Shown here: piece after piece, positions 51,288 through 60,884 of the stretch | Layout of the letters: each line of letters opens with the position of its first letter | Position numbering within the stretch: position 1 is the stretch's first letter | Assembly: GCA_019750335.1 (NCBI GenBank) | Contig: JAIEOQ010000006.1 | Coordinates: 310,001-374,000 of the forward strand | Direction: 5' to 3' | DNA: 64,000 bases | DNA from: Candidatus Obscuribacterales bacterium | GTDB lineage: Bacteria; Cyanobacteriota; Vampirovibrionia; Obscuribacterales; Obscuribacteraceae | The notes under the pieces: model-generated | Seen by the model: only the letters and a program-made list of their open reading frames with translations | Databases searched by the model: none | What the model was told of the DNA's origin: nothing | Position numbers and translations under genes: made by a program

Positions 51288-53052
51288 GTTAAAGCCGTCA
51301 AATCCTGTTTTTTCTTGGCTTTCTGAAAATTGGGCGAATGTACTCGTCCTTGCCGGTTTTTTGGCAATTATTCTTTTTGTCGGTGTTTATGGCGAATTTC
51401 CGCTCAATGACGACTGGGTTTATGCTCGCAGTGTTAAACATTTAGCCGATACCGGTGAATTCAGCATTGTTGGCTCCGTTGCGGCAAACATCATACCGAT
51501 TTATCTGGCTGCGGCAGTGGTGAAACTTGTCGGCTTTTCCCATACTCTTTTGCGCGTACTGCTTTTGATTACGGGGCTAATTGGCTACTGGGGTTTGTAT
51601 CTTTCCCTGCGCGAGCTGGGCGTAACGAAGCGTGATTCAGCTTTGTTATCAGCCGTGTTTTTATTCAACCCTTTTATAGTCAATCTTTGTTTTGGCTTTA
51701 TGACCGATATTCCGGCTTTGGCCTTGAACAATTGGTTTATTTATTTTGCTTTGCGCGCTCTGAAAAACGGTGGGCTAAAATACTGGCTCGCCTGCGGACT
51801 GCTCTTCTTGTCCTCGCTCTACAGCCGGCAAACAGTTTTAGTTTTCATTCCGGCTTGTGTGGTTTTAGTGATTTTGTCCTTTTGTATGGGACGGCGCTAT
51901 TTGCTGCCAGCCTTCCTCTTGCTGATTTTGCCTGCAGCCCTTTCTTTTATTGTGGAACCTTTGCTTTTAGCCTCTTCGAAAAATACGGTTGGCTACGTCG
52001 GCTACAAAAATATTTTTTCGGAAGAGCTGCACAATCTTATTTCAGTACCGACTCTTTCTTGGCCCCTTGTAATTGACCAATTTGCCATGATGATGGCTTA
52101 TTTAGGGCTTTTTTCTCTGCCTTTGTTGCCAGTAGCATTGATTGCTTGCGGACGTAATTTAAAACAGCAATGGTTGAGTTTATCGATATCTTTATTCGTT
52201 TCTCTATCTTTAATTGGGTTTCCGCTTTGGCAAATGATTTTTGTTAAACAACGATTGATGCCTTACAGTGAAAATTTATTTGCTCCGCCGCGGGTCGGCC
52301 CTTACTCGATTATCAGCGGTGCTCAGCCAACATGGGGCACCTCATCAAAATTCTATCTTTCTCTTGTTGCTGCGTTAGGGGCCGTGATGCTGGGCTGTTT
52401 TATTGTTTTTGCCACGATTAAAACGTACCGATTTGCGCGCAATTTGATCCTAGAAAAACGTTTGGCTGCCGAACCGGTTCAATACGCATCCTTGTTTCTG
52501 GTTGTGTCGCTGTTATTTGCTTTGCCTTTTCTTGCTGTGCAAACTCGCGTTCTCAATTTGGATCGTTATTATCTCTTGGTGCTGCCGCCGATATTATTGC
52601 TTGTCGGTTGTTACTGGCAAAATATTCGTTGGCGCTGGCTTGGATTGTGCTTGCTTCCTGGTCTAATTGTATTTGGTATTTATTCGGCTCTTTCGGCTCA
52701 GGACTATCTCAACTTTAGTAGAGCCCGCTGGGCTGCCATTCACTGGCTTGAAGATCAAGGTATAAGTAGTCGACGGATTGATGGTGGTCCGGAATACAAT
52801 TGCAACAAGCACGGAAGCCTTGCTGACGGTTTTCGGATCAATGAATCTTTCATTGGTTGGACTTTCGATTATCGTGGTGGATTTCCGCGTAATCGTTGGC
52901 GTTGGTGGCCGATTGTCAGCGAAGACTATATTGTTGCTGGCTCGCCTCTGGAAGGTTACGAAACAGTGCGTAAGTTTCCCTATTGGAGCGCCTTAAAACA
53001 ACGTCCGCGCGATCTTTATGTGCTTATCGATAAGAAGTTGCAAACGCCCTGA
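51286..53052 (+). CDS. GT-C membrane glycosyltransferase (ArnT/PMT-like)
   Basis: A 588-residue protein with 11-13 membrane segments. The first periplasmic loop has GEFPLNDDWVYARSVKHL (residues 34-51), with the Asp-Asp catalytic motif of GT39/GT83-type enzymes that use polyprenyl-phosphate sugars. The C-terminal about 100 residues form a soluble domain (WLEDQGISSRRIDGGPEYNC). It probably uses a sugar loaded by one of the GtrB-like enzymes. No strong ribosome binding site precedes the ATG. It ends exactly where the convergent methyltransferase ends (stops adjacent). Confidence 0.85.
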   Translation: MLKPSNPVFSWLSENWANVLVLAGFLAIILFVGVYGEFPLNDDWVYARSVKHLADTGEFSIVGSVAANIIPIYLAAAVVKLVGFSHTLLRVLLLITGLIGYWGLYLSLRELGVTKRDSALLSAVFLFNPFIVNLCFGFMTDIPALALNNWFIYFALRALKNGGLKYWLACGLLFLSSLYSRQTVLVFIPACVVLVILSFCMGRRYLLPAFLLLILPAALSFIVEPLLLASSKNTVGYVGYKNIFSEELHNLISVPTLSWPLVIDQFAMMMAYLGLFSLPLLPVALIACGRNLKQQWLSLSISLFVSLSLIGFPLWQMIFVKQRLMPYSENLFAPPRVGPYSIISGAQPTWGTSSKFYLSLVAALGAVMLGCFIVFATIKTYRFARNLILEKRLAAEPVQYASLFLVVSLLFALPFLAVQTRVLNLDRYYLLVLPPILLLVGCYWQNIRWRWLGLCLLPGLIVFGIYSALSAQDYLNFSRARWAAIHWLEDQGISSRRIDGGPEYNCNKHGSLADGFRINESFIGWTFDYRGGFPRNRWRWWPIVSEDYIVAGSPLEGYETVRKFPYWSALKQRPRDLYVLIDKKLQTP

Positions 53053-54114
53053 TTATTTATTAGCGAAAAAGAGCATTTCCGGCTTAGCTGTTGCTGTTGA
53101 ATCGCTGGGAACGTCTTCGATTTTTGCGCAAGCGGTCCAGCTATTTTTGTTGTGCCAGCGAATAACTTTGTTGGTGAAACGTTTTTGGTTGAACCAACTT
53201 TCGACTTCGCTACGCGGTATGTAATAGGCTACCGGTGCAATCAAATGATCGTAAACGATACTTTCGATTTCGTTGAAATCGAATTTGCCGATATAGGCAA
53301 GATACTCTTGATAGAAGAGTTCTGGCAGCCATTTTGCTTTCTTTTGCATCCTGGCGTAGGGAACCATTAGACCTTTAGCGACTGCATAAAGAGGTACAGT
53401 GAAGAGCCAGGCAATCGGTGTTAATGCCGGACCGGGAATCTTGGAAGTAAAAGCGTTGCGCAGTGGGCTGATTACATTTACAATCCAGCCGTTGTTTTCA
53501 CGACCATACAACCACACACAAACGGAACCGCCGGCTTTCACCAGTTTGGTCATTGATTCAAAACCGCAACGCGGATTGAGCATATGGTGGAGTACGCCGA
53601 CAGAGAAAGCAAAATCGAAAACGCGAGCCAAAGGCAGCACGTTAATGTCTGATTGCACAATATGCACGTTAGGCAAATGACCGACATTGGCATAAGCCAA
53701 ATCAACTACATCACCGATATCTACGGCAACCACTTCTTGGGCTCCGCATTCGGCGACAATCTGAGTATGACGTCCCTTGCCGCAACCAGCTTCAAGTACG
53801 ACTTTATCTTTAAGATCTTCCGGTTTAACCGGAGCAATCCAATCAAAAAACTGTTTGAAATAACGGGCGTCAAGCCGTGAAAACTTATTCCATGAAACCG
53901 CGAACTTAGCGCCGGTGTTCAGGTCTTCTTTGACGCTTACCTGTGTGCTCACCAAACGCGGTACGCCGTTGTGTACGGGAAATTGAGCTTGGCAATTGTT
54001 GCAAGCAAGCTTAGCTTCCAAAATTTCACTGCCGCTTGCTGCGGAGATGTCCGCAAGTGAAAGTTCGTGCCGACAAAAAATGCAGCGTATGAATGATAAA
54101 AGTGATTCTTTCAC
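53053..54114 (-). CDS. SAM-dependent methyltransferase with N-terminal zinc ribbon
   Basis: About 353 residues. The N-terminal Trm112-like zinc ribbon (IRCIFCRHEL and LACNNCQAQFPVHNGVPRLV) precedes the methyltransferase domain. KVVLEAGCGKGRHTQIVA is motif I, VVAVDIGDVVDLA motif II and FDFAFSVGVLHHM motif IV. Later residues form a mostly alpha C-terminal part. It resembles locus methyltransferases acting on glycan or lipid intermediates. The start is unclear: TTG at 54138 or GTG at 54114. GTG gives a compact N-terminus, and neither has a good ribosome binding site. Confidence 0.83.
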   Translation of the reverse strand: MKESLLSFIRCIFCRHELSLADISAASGSEILEAKLACNNCQAQFPVHNGVPRLVSTQVSVKEDLNTGAKFAVSWNKFSRLDARYFKQFFDWIAPVKPEDLKDKVVLEAGCGKGRHTQIVAECGAQEVVAVDIGDVVDLAYANVGHLPNVHIVQSDINVLPLARVFDFAFSVGVLHHMLNPRCGFESMTKLVKAGGSVCVWLYGRENNGWIVNVISPLRNAFTSKIPGPALTPIAWLFTVPLYAVAKGLMVPYARMQKKAKWLPELFYQEYLAYIGKFDFNEIESIVYDHLIAPVAYYIPRSEVESWFNQKRFTNKVIRWHNKNSWTACAKIEDVPSDSTATAKPEMLFFANK

Positions 54115-54275
54115 AGGGTTTATCCGAAGCAAAAACAACCGCTTAGCATGATATCGGAACTGCCCTGTCCGTGGCGTACTTGTTGCATTGGGACATTTTT
54201 ATGTTTTGGCTCTGGCTGGCGAAGCGTTGCCGGCGCACGTTATCCGTAGATTCAACTGATACAATTTAATCCCTA

Positions 54276-54311
54276 ACCAGGTAACCCAACCCTGGTCGCC
54301 AAGAGGTGGCG
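54276..54311 (+). promoter_or_regulatory. Tandem hairpins; second holds the ribosome binding site in its loop
   Basis: ACCAGG/CCTGGT (54276-54296) forms one stem. Directly after it, CGCCA/TGGCG (54297-54311) forms a 5-bp stem whose 5-nt loop is AGAGG, the Shine-Dalgarno sequence for the GTG start at 54317. A candidate -10 TACAAT (54260-54265) lies just upstream. Such folding could tune initiation of the DegT gene. Confidence 0.5.
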
Positions 54312-54316
54312 TTGGT

Positions 54317-55432
54317 GTGACTAAGCCAAAATTAATTCCTTTTTTGGATGTGCAGGCAACCTTTGCCGAAGCAAGCTCCGAACTAGAGCTTGCCTTTAGG
54401 GATGTAATGCGTTCCGGTCGCTACATTATGGGACCGCAACTCGAATCTTTTGAAGCCGAATTTGCATCTTATTGCGGTGTCAAGCATTGTTTAGGCGTTG
54501 CTAACGGCTTGGACGCTCTTAAGCTGGTTTTACAAGCTTGGGGGATCGGACCTGGTGACCAAGTGCTTGTCCCGAGCCATACTTTCATCGCTACATGGAT
54601 AGCTGTCACTGAACTTGGTGCTACGCCTGTAGCAGTTGAACCGGACACTTATTACAATATAAATCCGGCTGAAATAGAAGCGGCAGTAACAGAGCGGACT
54701 AAAGCGATAATTCCTGTGCATTTGTACGGGCAGCCTTGCGCTATGGACGCGATTATGAAGATTGCCGACAAACACGGCTTAAAAGTATTGGAAGACTCTG
54801 CTCAGGCACATGGTGCTTTATACAAAGGACAACGGGTCGGATCTCTGGGGCATGCTGCCGGTTTTAGTTTTTATCCCGGTAAAAATCTTGGTGCTTTCGG
54901 TGATGGTGGAGCAATCACCACTAGTGATACCGCTCTTTTTGAAAAGCTAAAACGCTTGCGCAATTATGGTTCACAAGAAAAATATGTACATGAGCTGCAA
55001 GGAGTTAACAGCCGCTTGGATGAGCTGCAAGCAGCATTCTTGCGGATTAAGCTTAAAAGCTTGGATCGCTGGAATAAGCATCGACAAGCTCTGGCAAAAT
55101 TCTATTCCGAATCGCTTTCTGATGTTTCCGGATTGATCGTTCCTTCTGTTCGCTCTGAGGTTGATTCAATTTGGCATTTGTATGTTGTACAAACTGCCGA
55201 GCGTGAAGCGCTGCAGGCGAAACTAGCCGAATTAGGGGTCGAAACAGGGAAACATTATCCAATTGCCTGTCATGAACAAAAAGCATTTGCTGCTTATTTC
55301 AAAGCAAAGTCTCTACCTTTGGCTTCTGAGCTGGCAGCAAAAGTGCTTAGTTTGCCGATCGGTCCCCATCTAAGTTTTGAGCAGGCTGCCCGAGTTGTGG
55401 AAGCAATTAAACTGGCGATGCCTAATGTCTAA
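54317..55432 (+). CDS. DegT/DnrJ/EryC1-family sugar aminotransferase
   Basis: A 371-residue PLP enzyme that aminates a keto-sugar nucleotide. [13 protein letters not shown] (PLP phosphate cup), [21 protein letters not shown] (Asp160) and [16 protein letters not shown] (PLP Lys189) are all intact. '[16 protein letters not shown]' is closest to the dTDP-3-amino-3,6-dideoxyhexose transaminase type (FdtB/QdtB), but the position aminated is not certain. Start is GTG at 54317. It is first of a three-gene operon with a GT2 and a methyltransferase, so an amino sugar is probably made, transferred and methylated. Confidence 0.92.
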   Translation: MTKPKLIPFLDVQATFAEASSELELAFRDVMRSGRYIMGPQLESFEAEFASYCGVKHCLGVANGLDALKLVLQAWGIGPGDQVLVPSHTFIATWIAVTELGATPVAVEPDTYYNINPAEIEAAVTERTKAIIPVHLYGQPCAMDAIMKIADKHGLKVLEDSAQAHGALYKGQRVGSLGHAAGFSFYPGKNLGAFGDGGAITTSDTALFEKLKRLRNYGSQEKYVHELQGVNSRLDELQAAFLRIKLKSLDRWNKHRQALAKFYSESLSDVSGLIVPSVRSEVDSIWHLYVVQTAEREALQAKLAELGVETGKHYPIACHEQKAFAAYFKAKSLPLASELAAKVLSLPIGPHLSFEQAARVVEAIKLAMPNV

Positions 55433-56297
55433 TAAATCTCTTGTTTCGATTATCATTCCTTTTTATAGCGGCCCCGAGTTCTTGCAAGAAGCAGTGGCAA
55501 GCGCTCTTGGACAAACTAACGCAAACATAGAAGTAATTGTTGTTGATGATTGCGGTCCGGGGCAAAGAGCGCAAACTGTTTTGAATTCATTTTCTGATTC
55601 GCGACTGCGTTTGATTGTTCATGAAAAAAATGCCGGGGCGGCAGCTGCGCGTAACACTGCCGGAAGAGCAGCTAATGGAGAGTTTATTCTGCCTTTGGAT
55701 GCTGATGATAAGCTTGATCCTGCTTATGTCGAAACAACTTTGCCTTATTTTGAGAATCCAAAAATCGGCGGTGTTTATACGGCTGTAAAAATGTTTGGCG
55801 CTGAAGATTCTGTTTATGCCCCGGAGTGGACTGTAAATGGCATACTAACCGGCGAAGCTGGCGCTTTAGTTTGTGTTCTCTATCGAAAAACTTTATTTGA
55901 TCAGCTCGAAGGTTACGATACACGCTGGCGTGTTGGTGAAGATTCGGATTTCTATTTACGGGCTGTAGCAAAAGGCTGGCTCTTTCAGCGGCTGGAAAAA
56001 CCGCTTTATCTTTATCGCAAACACGAAGAGTCAGTGACTTTTCATCATGCCGCTAAATCGCAGATGGAGATGGGACAAAACTTGTTGCGCTATCACAAAC
56101 AATTGTGCGAACAACATATGGAACAAATGATTGCATATAAAGATAAGCGTTATTGGGATTTGGATGGTGAGTACAAGCATTTACACTCAGAATTCCACAA
56201 GTTGCTTGCGCTTTACGACAATCTGAATGAAGGTTTGAAAAAGGCTCAACCGCTGGGTTTGATTGGACGGATAAAACGGCGCATCGGTTTGAAATGA
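55425..56297 (+). CDS. Family 2 glycosyltransferase
   Basis: A 290-residue GT-A enzyme. [36 protein letters not shown] and [16 protein letters not shown] (DADD) are the GT2 landmarks, and [19 protein letters not shown] is the acceptor region. There are no membrane segments. An open frame extends upstream, but the ATG at 55425 directly overlaps the DegT stop (8 nt) and gives the normal N-terminus. It probably transfers the amino sugar made by the upstream enzyme. Confidence 0.9.
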   Translation: MSNKSLVSIIIPFYSGPEFLQEAVASALGQTNANIEVIVVDDCGPGQRAQTVLNSFSDSRLRLIVHEKNAGAAAARNTAGRAANGEFILPLDADDKLDPAYVETTLPYFENPKIGGVYTAVKMFGAEDSVYAPEWTVNGILTGEAGALVCVLYRKTLFDQLEGYDTRWRVGEDSDFYLRAVAKGWLFQRLEKPLYLYRKHEESVTFHHAAKSQMEMGQNLLRYHKQLCEQHMEQMIAYKDKRYWDLDGEYKHLHSEFHKLLALYDNLNEGLKKAQPLGLIGRIKRRIGLK

Positions 56298-56308
56298 ATG
56301 TTACAATG

Positions 56309-56332
56309 GTTTCAGCTTTCGGAGGCTGAAAC
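56309..56332 (+). promoter_or_regulatory. Hairpin with ribosome binding site in loop, abutting an ATT start
   Basis: GTTTCAGC (56309-56316) and GCTGAAAC (56325-56332) pair perfectly around the 8-nt loop TTTCGGAG. GGAGG (56321-56325) spans loop and first stem base. The next three bases are the ATT that starts the methyltransferase frame. The arrangement suggests controlled initiation. Confidence 0.6.
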
Positions 56333-57130
56333 ATTTCAAGCGAGCACCACTATCAAAGCAATTTTTATGATGACGCTCTTTTATCTGCCGGGCGTTCGTC
56401 AAAGCGTATAGTGCCGCTTATTATTGATCTACTTGCTCCGCGATCAGTAGTTGATTTTGGCTGCGGGTCGGCAAGCTGGTTAAGCGAATTCGGTCTTGTT
56501 GGCAACGCCGAAGTGTTAGGCATCGACTATGACAGTGTTGCTTACGAGTCTTTGCAAATACCGAGCCAATACATGCTTAAAGCTGATATTGGCAAGCCGG
56601 TGAAATTGGAACGCCGTTTCGATCTGGCTATGTGTGTGGAAGTAGCTGAGCACTTACCGGTATCATCAGCGCCGCAACTTGTGGAAAATCTGATTAATGC
56701 CGCTCCGGTGGTTTTATTCTCTGCGGCCATACCGCACCAGGGTGGTGTGCACCATATTAACGAGCAATGGACAGAATATTGGGCCGAACTTTTTGCCGCA
56801 CATGATTATGTGCCGGTTGATGCTATTCGTGAAACAATTTGGAATGACGACAATGTTGCTTATTGGTACGCGCAAAATCTGCTTCTTTACGTAAAGAGAG
56901 AGAGTTTGTCAGTTTATCCGAAGCTTGAAGAAGCTTTGAAAATTACCAATCCAAAGTTTTTGACCAGAATTCATCCACGTTCTTATGTGCAAAAGAACAA
57001 CATGCTGAAAAATCCTTTTTTGATGCTCGGACGATTTGCCTGGAACGTAATTCCGCGCAATATTCGTGTGCGTTTGGTTAAACCTTTCTGGCATCTGATT
57101 TGGGGACAGATCAGCGCTCGAGTTAAATAA
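56333..57130 (+). CDS. SAM-dependent methyltransferase with probable ATT start codon
   Basis: A 265-residue methyltransferase if translation starts at ATT 56333. SVVDFGCGSASWLSEF is motif I, VLGIDYDSVAYESL motif II, and FDLAMCVEVAEHL motif IV. The frame upstream of the first conventional start (GTG 56411) is open back to 56333 and reads HHYQSNFYDDALLSAGRSSK, the conserved N-terminal segment of this family, so the gene truly begins earlier. The only candidate is ATT with GGAGG at 7-nt spacing. No ATG, GTG or TTG lies in frame between the upstream stop and 56411. Third gene of the DegT operon. Confidence 0.85.
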   Translation: MSSEHHYQSNFYDDALLSAGRSSKRIVPLIIDLLAPRSVVDFGCGSASWLSEFGLVGNAEVLGIDYDSVAYESLQIPSQYMLKADIGKPVKLERRFDLAMCVEVAEHLPVSSAPQLVENLINAAPVVLFSAAIPHQGGVHHINEQWTEYWAELFAAHDYVPVDAIRETIWNDDNVAYWYAQNLLLYVKRESLSVYPKLEEALKITNPKFLTRIHPRSYVQKNNMLKNPFLMLGRFAWNVIPRNIRVRLVKPFWHLIWGQISARVK

Positions 57131-57135
57131 ATCGT

Positions 57136-58101
57136 CTAAGATTTATTTGTGTCTTTAACGAGCACGACACCCATGAAAGCGCTGCGGCCAAATTGGGCAA
57201 AAGCTAATTCAACAGGAATTAAAGCGTAGAAGAGCACGGCATAAGCTAAGAGTTTCCAGGCTGGGATTTTTTTCAATGGATCGAGTCCGGGAAACATTGA
57301 GAGTGCGAAGCTGCCAGAGTTAGTGCGTAAGAAAAAGTGTTTTTCTTCGACTACTGAAAAGCCGGCTCTGGCACTTAATTTTTTTAGAGAAGACATCGGG
57401 ATAAGATTGAAGTGTCTAGGAGCAATCCAGTTGTACCAGTTCTTTTCGAAGAGCATGCGCTGTATCGATTCAGGATTAGGAACGGATAGAATGAGCTTTC
57501 CCTTTGGGCTAAGCTGTTTATGAAAAGCTTCCAGCAGTTCATAAGGTTCTTCCACATGCTCTAAAACGCCAAAAGCCGAGATGACATCAAGTGGCACGTC
57601 GATCTCTTTGAGATCGCTTTTGACCTGCTTTTCAGGCAAAAATTGTGCCAAATATTGTCTGTATGTTGGCGAAAACTCTGTTGCATAAGCCGTGATTGCC
57701 GGCTTGCCTTCCATTATTTTTTGTAGGATCTGTCCATTACCGGCTGAATAATCTAGATATTTTTCTTGCCCGCTTAAATGCTTTTTGACCCAGTTCACCT
57801 CGGAACATAAATTGAAGGCTTGAATTAAATCGGCTAGCTGTCCTAGTGCCGATTTCTTTTTTGTGTTTGGCTCAAACAAAAAATCTGATTCGTAAAACTT
57901 TTCCATCTCTTTGCGAGAAGGGCGTGGATTCAAGATCCAGGTTTTACAGCCTGAACAACAAACTAGACGAAATTGCTCAGCGCTTACTTGAAACGGATCG
58001 GAAACATAATACTTTAGCGGCGCATTTTTTAAATCCGCTTGGCATACAGAACAGTTTTTCAGCAATACTGTTTTTGTTTCAAGTTCTTGAGCAACTGTCA
58101 T
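57136..58101 (-). CDS. SAM-dependent methyltransferase with N-terminal Cys4 zinc motif
   Basis: A 321-residue protein. NCSVCQADL and VCCSGCKTWILNPRPS give a C-x2-C...C-x2-C zinc ribbon. The following domain has the family-23 methyltransferase layout (LDYSAGNGQILQKI motif I, VISAFGVLEHVEEPYELL motif IV, ILSVPNPESIQRM). C-terminal hydrophobic segments (about 280-300) may anchor it. Its ATG overlaps the SGNH gene's TGA by 4 nt; it is the last gene of the minus-strand acylation operon. It converges on the ATT-start methyltransferase. Confidence 0.85.
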   Translation of the reverse strand: MTVAQELETKTVLLKNCSVCQADLKNAPLKYYVSDPFQVSAEQFRLVCCSGCKTWILNPRPSRKEMEKFYESDFLFEPNTKKKSALGQLADLIQAFNLCSEVNWVKKHLSGQEKYLDYSAGNGQILQKIMEGKPAITAYATEFSPTYRQYLAQFLPEKQVKSDLKEIDVPLDVISAFGVLEHVEEPYELLEAFHKQLSPKGKLILSVPNPESIQRMLFEKNWYNWIAPRHFNLIPMSSLKKLSARAGFSVVEEKHFFLRTNSGSFALSMFPGLDPLKKIPAWKLLAYAVLFYALIPVELAFAQFGRSAFMGVVLVKDTNKS

Positions 58102-59324
58102 TTGCTGGCAATCCTTTTTGAGTTGTTTGAGCAGAGCTGAGATAATTGTGGGCTGAAAGTACTATCCGTTTCTAAAGCTGATATCAATTCGTCAAAAAAG
58201 CGCTTTGATGCTTGAGAGCGCAGATGTACGCTGTCAGAAAAATCGTTGTTTGCGTAGTTATTGCTATCGCTAAGATTGATAAATCTTGTGTTGTTGTCGG
58301 CACAAACTTGAGCGATTGAAGCAAATGTTTTGTCTTGCTCAAGGTTTGAAAGTAGAGCAAGATTTTGTGGATGTATAGGCATGCTGACAACGATAGGCAG
58401 TATGTTGTTTTGACGTGCCATAGCCAGTAGAGCGTTTAAATGATTCAGTTCTGTTGAAAGACGTTTTTCATTGAAGGGTAAATAACGTTTTCGGTATACA
58501 ACTAGATCGTCGCTGGCGGATCGTGTACCCGGTTCCGGATCTTGGTAGGGCGCAGTCGTCATCCCTTGTGTGATTTCACTCAATTGATCCCGTTTGTAGC
58601 CACGGCCTGTAGCGGCATTGAAAATATTTGAGGCTCTGCCCAGACTGCTGCAAACAATGAATTCAATTGTGCGGCTGTAATCAGCTCGCACTTTGAAGAA
58701 GCGCCAAGCATGATTGAGCAGCTCTTCTGTATTTTCTTCAGCTTTTTTAGCTAGAGATAAATTCAAGCCGTCCCGACGATCGGCAAAAAATCTACTGTAG
58801 CGTGAATTGCCGACCGGTTGCGCCATGTTGTCGATGAAGTCGCGAGGAGCAACAGTGATCAATAATATTTTCGGCTTGATCTTGTGAGCAAGCACGTCTT
58901 TGAAAATTTCTTCGCTATCCGAAATCATACAAGCCGGCATGCCTAAGTTATAGCCATGTATGGGCTGGGCGAAATTCTTGCTGAATAAGCTATTCAGATA
59001 TTCACTACCGGTGTGACGCGAAATATAGTTGGTTGGCCATTGCGGTTTATTAGCGGCGAGCCAATCGGCTTCAAAACAAGCATGCATAGGCAGCGAAGAG
59101 CCGAGAATAATCATGTTTGGTTTATTGATTGCTGAATAAAGAGATTCAAGTTTATCGTTTAACGGCTCTTGATCGGCTGTGAGTAAACCGCGAACTTGAA
59201 CATACTGTAAGGGTCTGACACTGATTAAGAAACAGTCGAAAGCAATTAAAAAAAGCACGATCCAAAGAAGAGTGCTTCCGCACAGTCTTCTAATCAACGA
59301 TTGCTTTTTCGGCGTTTCTTCCAT
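58098..59324 (-). CDS. DUF1574/SGNH-like protein, partner of MBOAT
   Basis: A 408-residue membrane-anchored protein. An N-terminal membrane segment (LLWIVLFLIAFDCFLISV) is followed by an SGNH-like domain. NMIILGSSLPMHACFEAD is block I, TVAPRDFIDN is block III-like, and DFSDSVHLRSQASKRFF gives the C-terminal Asp/His. It is the same family as the 24301 gene (APRDF and DxxHL regions match). Next to an MBOAT gene it probably completes O-acyl transfer to an exported polysaccharide, as AlgJ/AlgX- or PatB-like partners do; this is inferred. AAGAG precedes the ATG. Confidence 0.8.
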   Translation of the reverse strand: MEETPKKQSLIRRLCGSTLLWIVLFLIAFDCFLISVRPLQYVQVRGLLTADQEPLNDKLESLYSAINKPNMIILGSSLPMHACFEADWLAANKPQWPTNYISRHTGSEYLNSLFSKNFAQPIHGYNLGMPACMISDSEEIFKDVLAHKIKPKILLITVAPRDFIDNMAQPVGNSRYSRFFADRRDGLNLSLAKKAEENTEELLNHAWRFFKVRADYSRTIEFIVCSSLGRASNIFNAATGRGYKRDQLSEITQGMTTAPYQDPEPGTRSASDDLVVYRKRYLPFNEKRLSTELNHLNALLAMARQNNILPIVVSMPIHPQNLALLSNLEQDKTFASIAQVCADNNTRFINLSDSNNYANNDFSDSVHLRSQASKRFFDELISALETDSTFSPQLSQLCSNNSKRIASK

Positions 59325-59334
59325 GGTTAGGCTC

Positions 59335-60756
59335 TTAGAACTGGAAATAAATGAATGGTGGATTTTTATCGGGCATGAATGTAATCATGCAAAGAATCAA
59401 GAGTGTGCAAAATACAGCTTTTAACGGCGCCGGTGCTTTTCTGAACCAACCACGTTCTGAGGCAAAGCTGACCGGTAGATTAGCGGCTAAAAGAAAGGCA
59501 ACCATAGCGATTACTACAGGCACGATTACCGGCAACTCCGGTTTTAAGATCAAAAGATGTCCGGCTTCCAGCTTGGTCATTAATGGACTGAATGTAAGCA
59601 TTCGTTTGACGATAAAAAAGGCTTGATTGATATCTTGAACGCGGAAAAATACCCAGCCGATACAAACGGCGTGGAAAGTAAGCAAAATCGAAAGTAAGTT
59701 GCCCAGTTTGGAAGCGAGAGCTTGCTTAAGCGCAACTTTTGTCTCTTTCCAAAGCGTAAACTCTTTGTGCAAAATAAGAGCTAGTCCGTGATAAATACCC
59801 CAAACCAAGAAGTTCCAGGATGCGCCGTGCCAGAGTCCACCTAAAGCCATGGTCAGAAAAAGATTGCGATGAGTTGCTAGGCGGCCATTGCGTGATCCGC
59901 CCAAAGGAATGAAAAGATAATCCCGGAGCCAGGTGGATAAAGAGATGTGCCAGCGATGCCAAAAATCAGCAATGTTGCGTGCGATATAAGGCATGTTGAA
60001 ATTGATCGGGATGTGATAACCGAAGAGCATGGCTGAACCGCGCCCGATATCGGTATAGCCGGAAAAATCAAAATAAATTTGAAAAGCAAAAGCATAAGCA
60101 AAAAGCCATAGCTCCGGCGCTCCGTAAACATGGGGGTCGGCAAGACCCATTTGTACAAAAGTAGCTAAGTTGTCTGCCAGCAAAAGCTTTTTTGCCATGC
60201 CGATGATAATCAAAGGGATACCTTCGTCAAAATGACTCAAGCGCAGTTTGGTTTCAGCAAGCATCTGTGCTTGAAAGTCTGGGTAGCGTTTGATTGGTCC
60301 GGCAATTTGAGTGGGGAAAAAAGCAGCAAATAAAGCAAACAAAACCAGAGATTTCATCGGTTTGTTGCCGCGATAAATCTCAAAAAGATAGTGGATGAAT
60401 TCAAACGTAAAAAATGAAATACCCAGGGGCAGAATAATGTCTGCATGCCAGCCGGAGGCAATACTATCAAGCAATAAGTTGGTGTATTTGAAGAAGCCCA
60501 AACAAAGAAGATTGGCGGCAATACCTAAAGCAAAAAAGAGTTTTTTCTGTTCTCCGGCTTTGGCCAGAAGATTGCCCCATAGCCAGTTGAATAAAGTCAT
60601 GCCGATAATCAAAAGAATGAAGGCCGGCATCCAGCTCATATAAAAGTAATAGCTGGCGGCAAGAAGCATCGGCATGCGCCAAGTTTTTGGCATAAGCCAA
60701 AATAAAGCGACTATTACCGGAAGAAAAAGCAGGTATTGAAAGCTGGTAAATAACAC
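59335..60756 (-). CDS. MBOAT-family O-acyltransferase (AlgI/DltB-like)
   Basis: About 473 residues with 10-12 membrane segments. MLFTSFQYLLFLPVIVAL is the conserved N-terminus. YTDIGRGSAMLFGYHIPINFNMP, NIADFWHRWHISLSTWLRDY and GGLWHGASWNFLVWG (catalytic His region) are hallmark MBOAT motifs of the AlgI/PatA group. Such proteins carry acyl groups across the membrane for polysaccharide acylation. The open frame reaches TTG at 60786; GTG at 60756 gives the family N-terminus and is preferred. It is 10 nt upstream of the SGNH partner. Confidence 0.93.
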   Translation of the reverse strand: MLFTSFQYLLFLPVIVALFWLMPKTWRMPMLLAASYYFYMSWMPAFILLIIGMTLFNWLWGNLLAKAGEQKKLFFALGIAANLLCLGFFKYTNLLLDSIASGWHADIILPLGISFFTFEFIHYLFEIYRGNKPMKSLVLFALFAAFFPTQIAGPIKRYPDFQAQMLAETKLRLSHFDEGIPLIIIGMAKKLLLADNLATFVQMGLADPHVYGAPELWLFAYAFAFQIYFDFSGYTDIGRGSAMLFGYHIPINFNMPYIARNIADFWHRWHISLSTWLRDYLFIPLGGSRNGRLATHRNLFLTMALGGLWHGASWNFLVWGIYHGLALILHKEFTLWKETKVALKQALASKLGNLLSILLTFHAVCIGWVFFRVQDINQAFFIVKRMLTFSPLMTKLEAGHLLILKPELPVIVPVVIAMVAFLLAANLPVSFASERGWFRKAPAPLKAVFCTLLILCMITFMPDKNPPFIYFQF

Positions 60757-60884
60757 GCTTTTTAGAAACCTGTGCCAAAACACCAAACTGCATATATTTT
60801 GCAGTCTGATGCTACCATGACAAGTAGGGCAAGTGATGGGGCGCCTCTAATAAAGAGCCGCTTCAGTACTTACCAGGAACAAGA

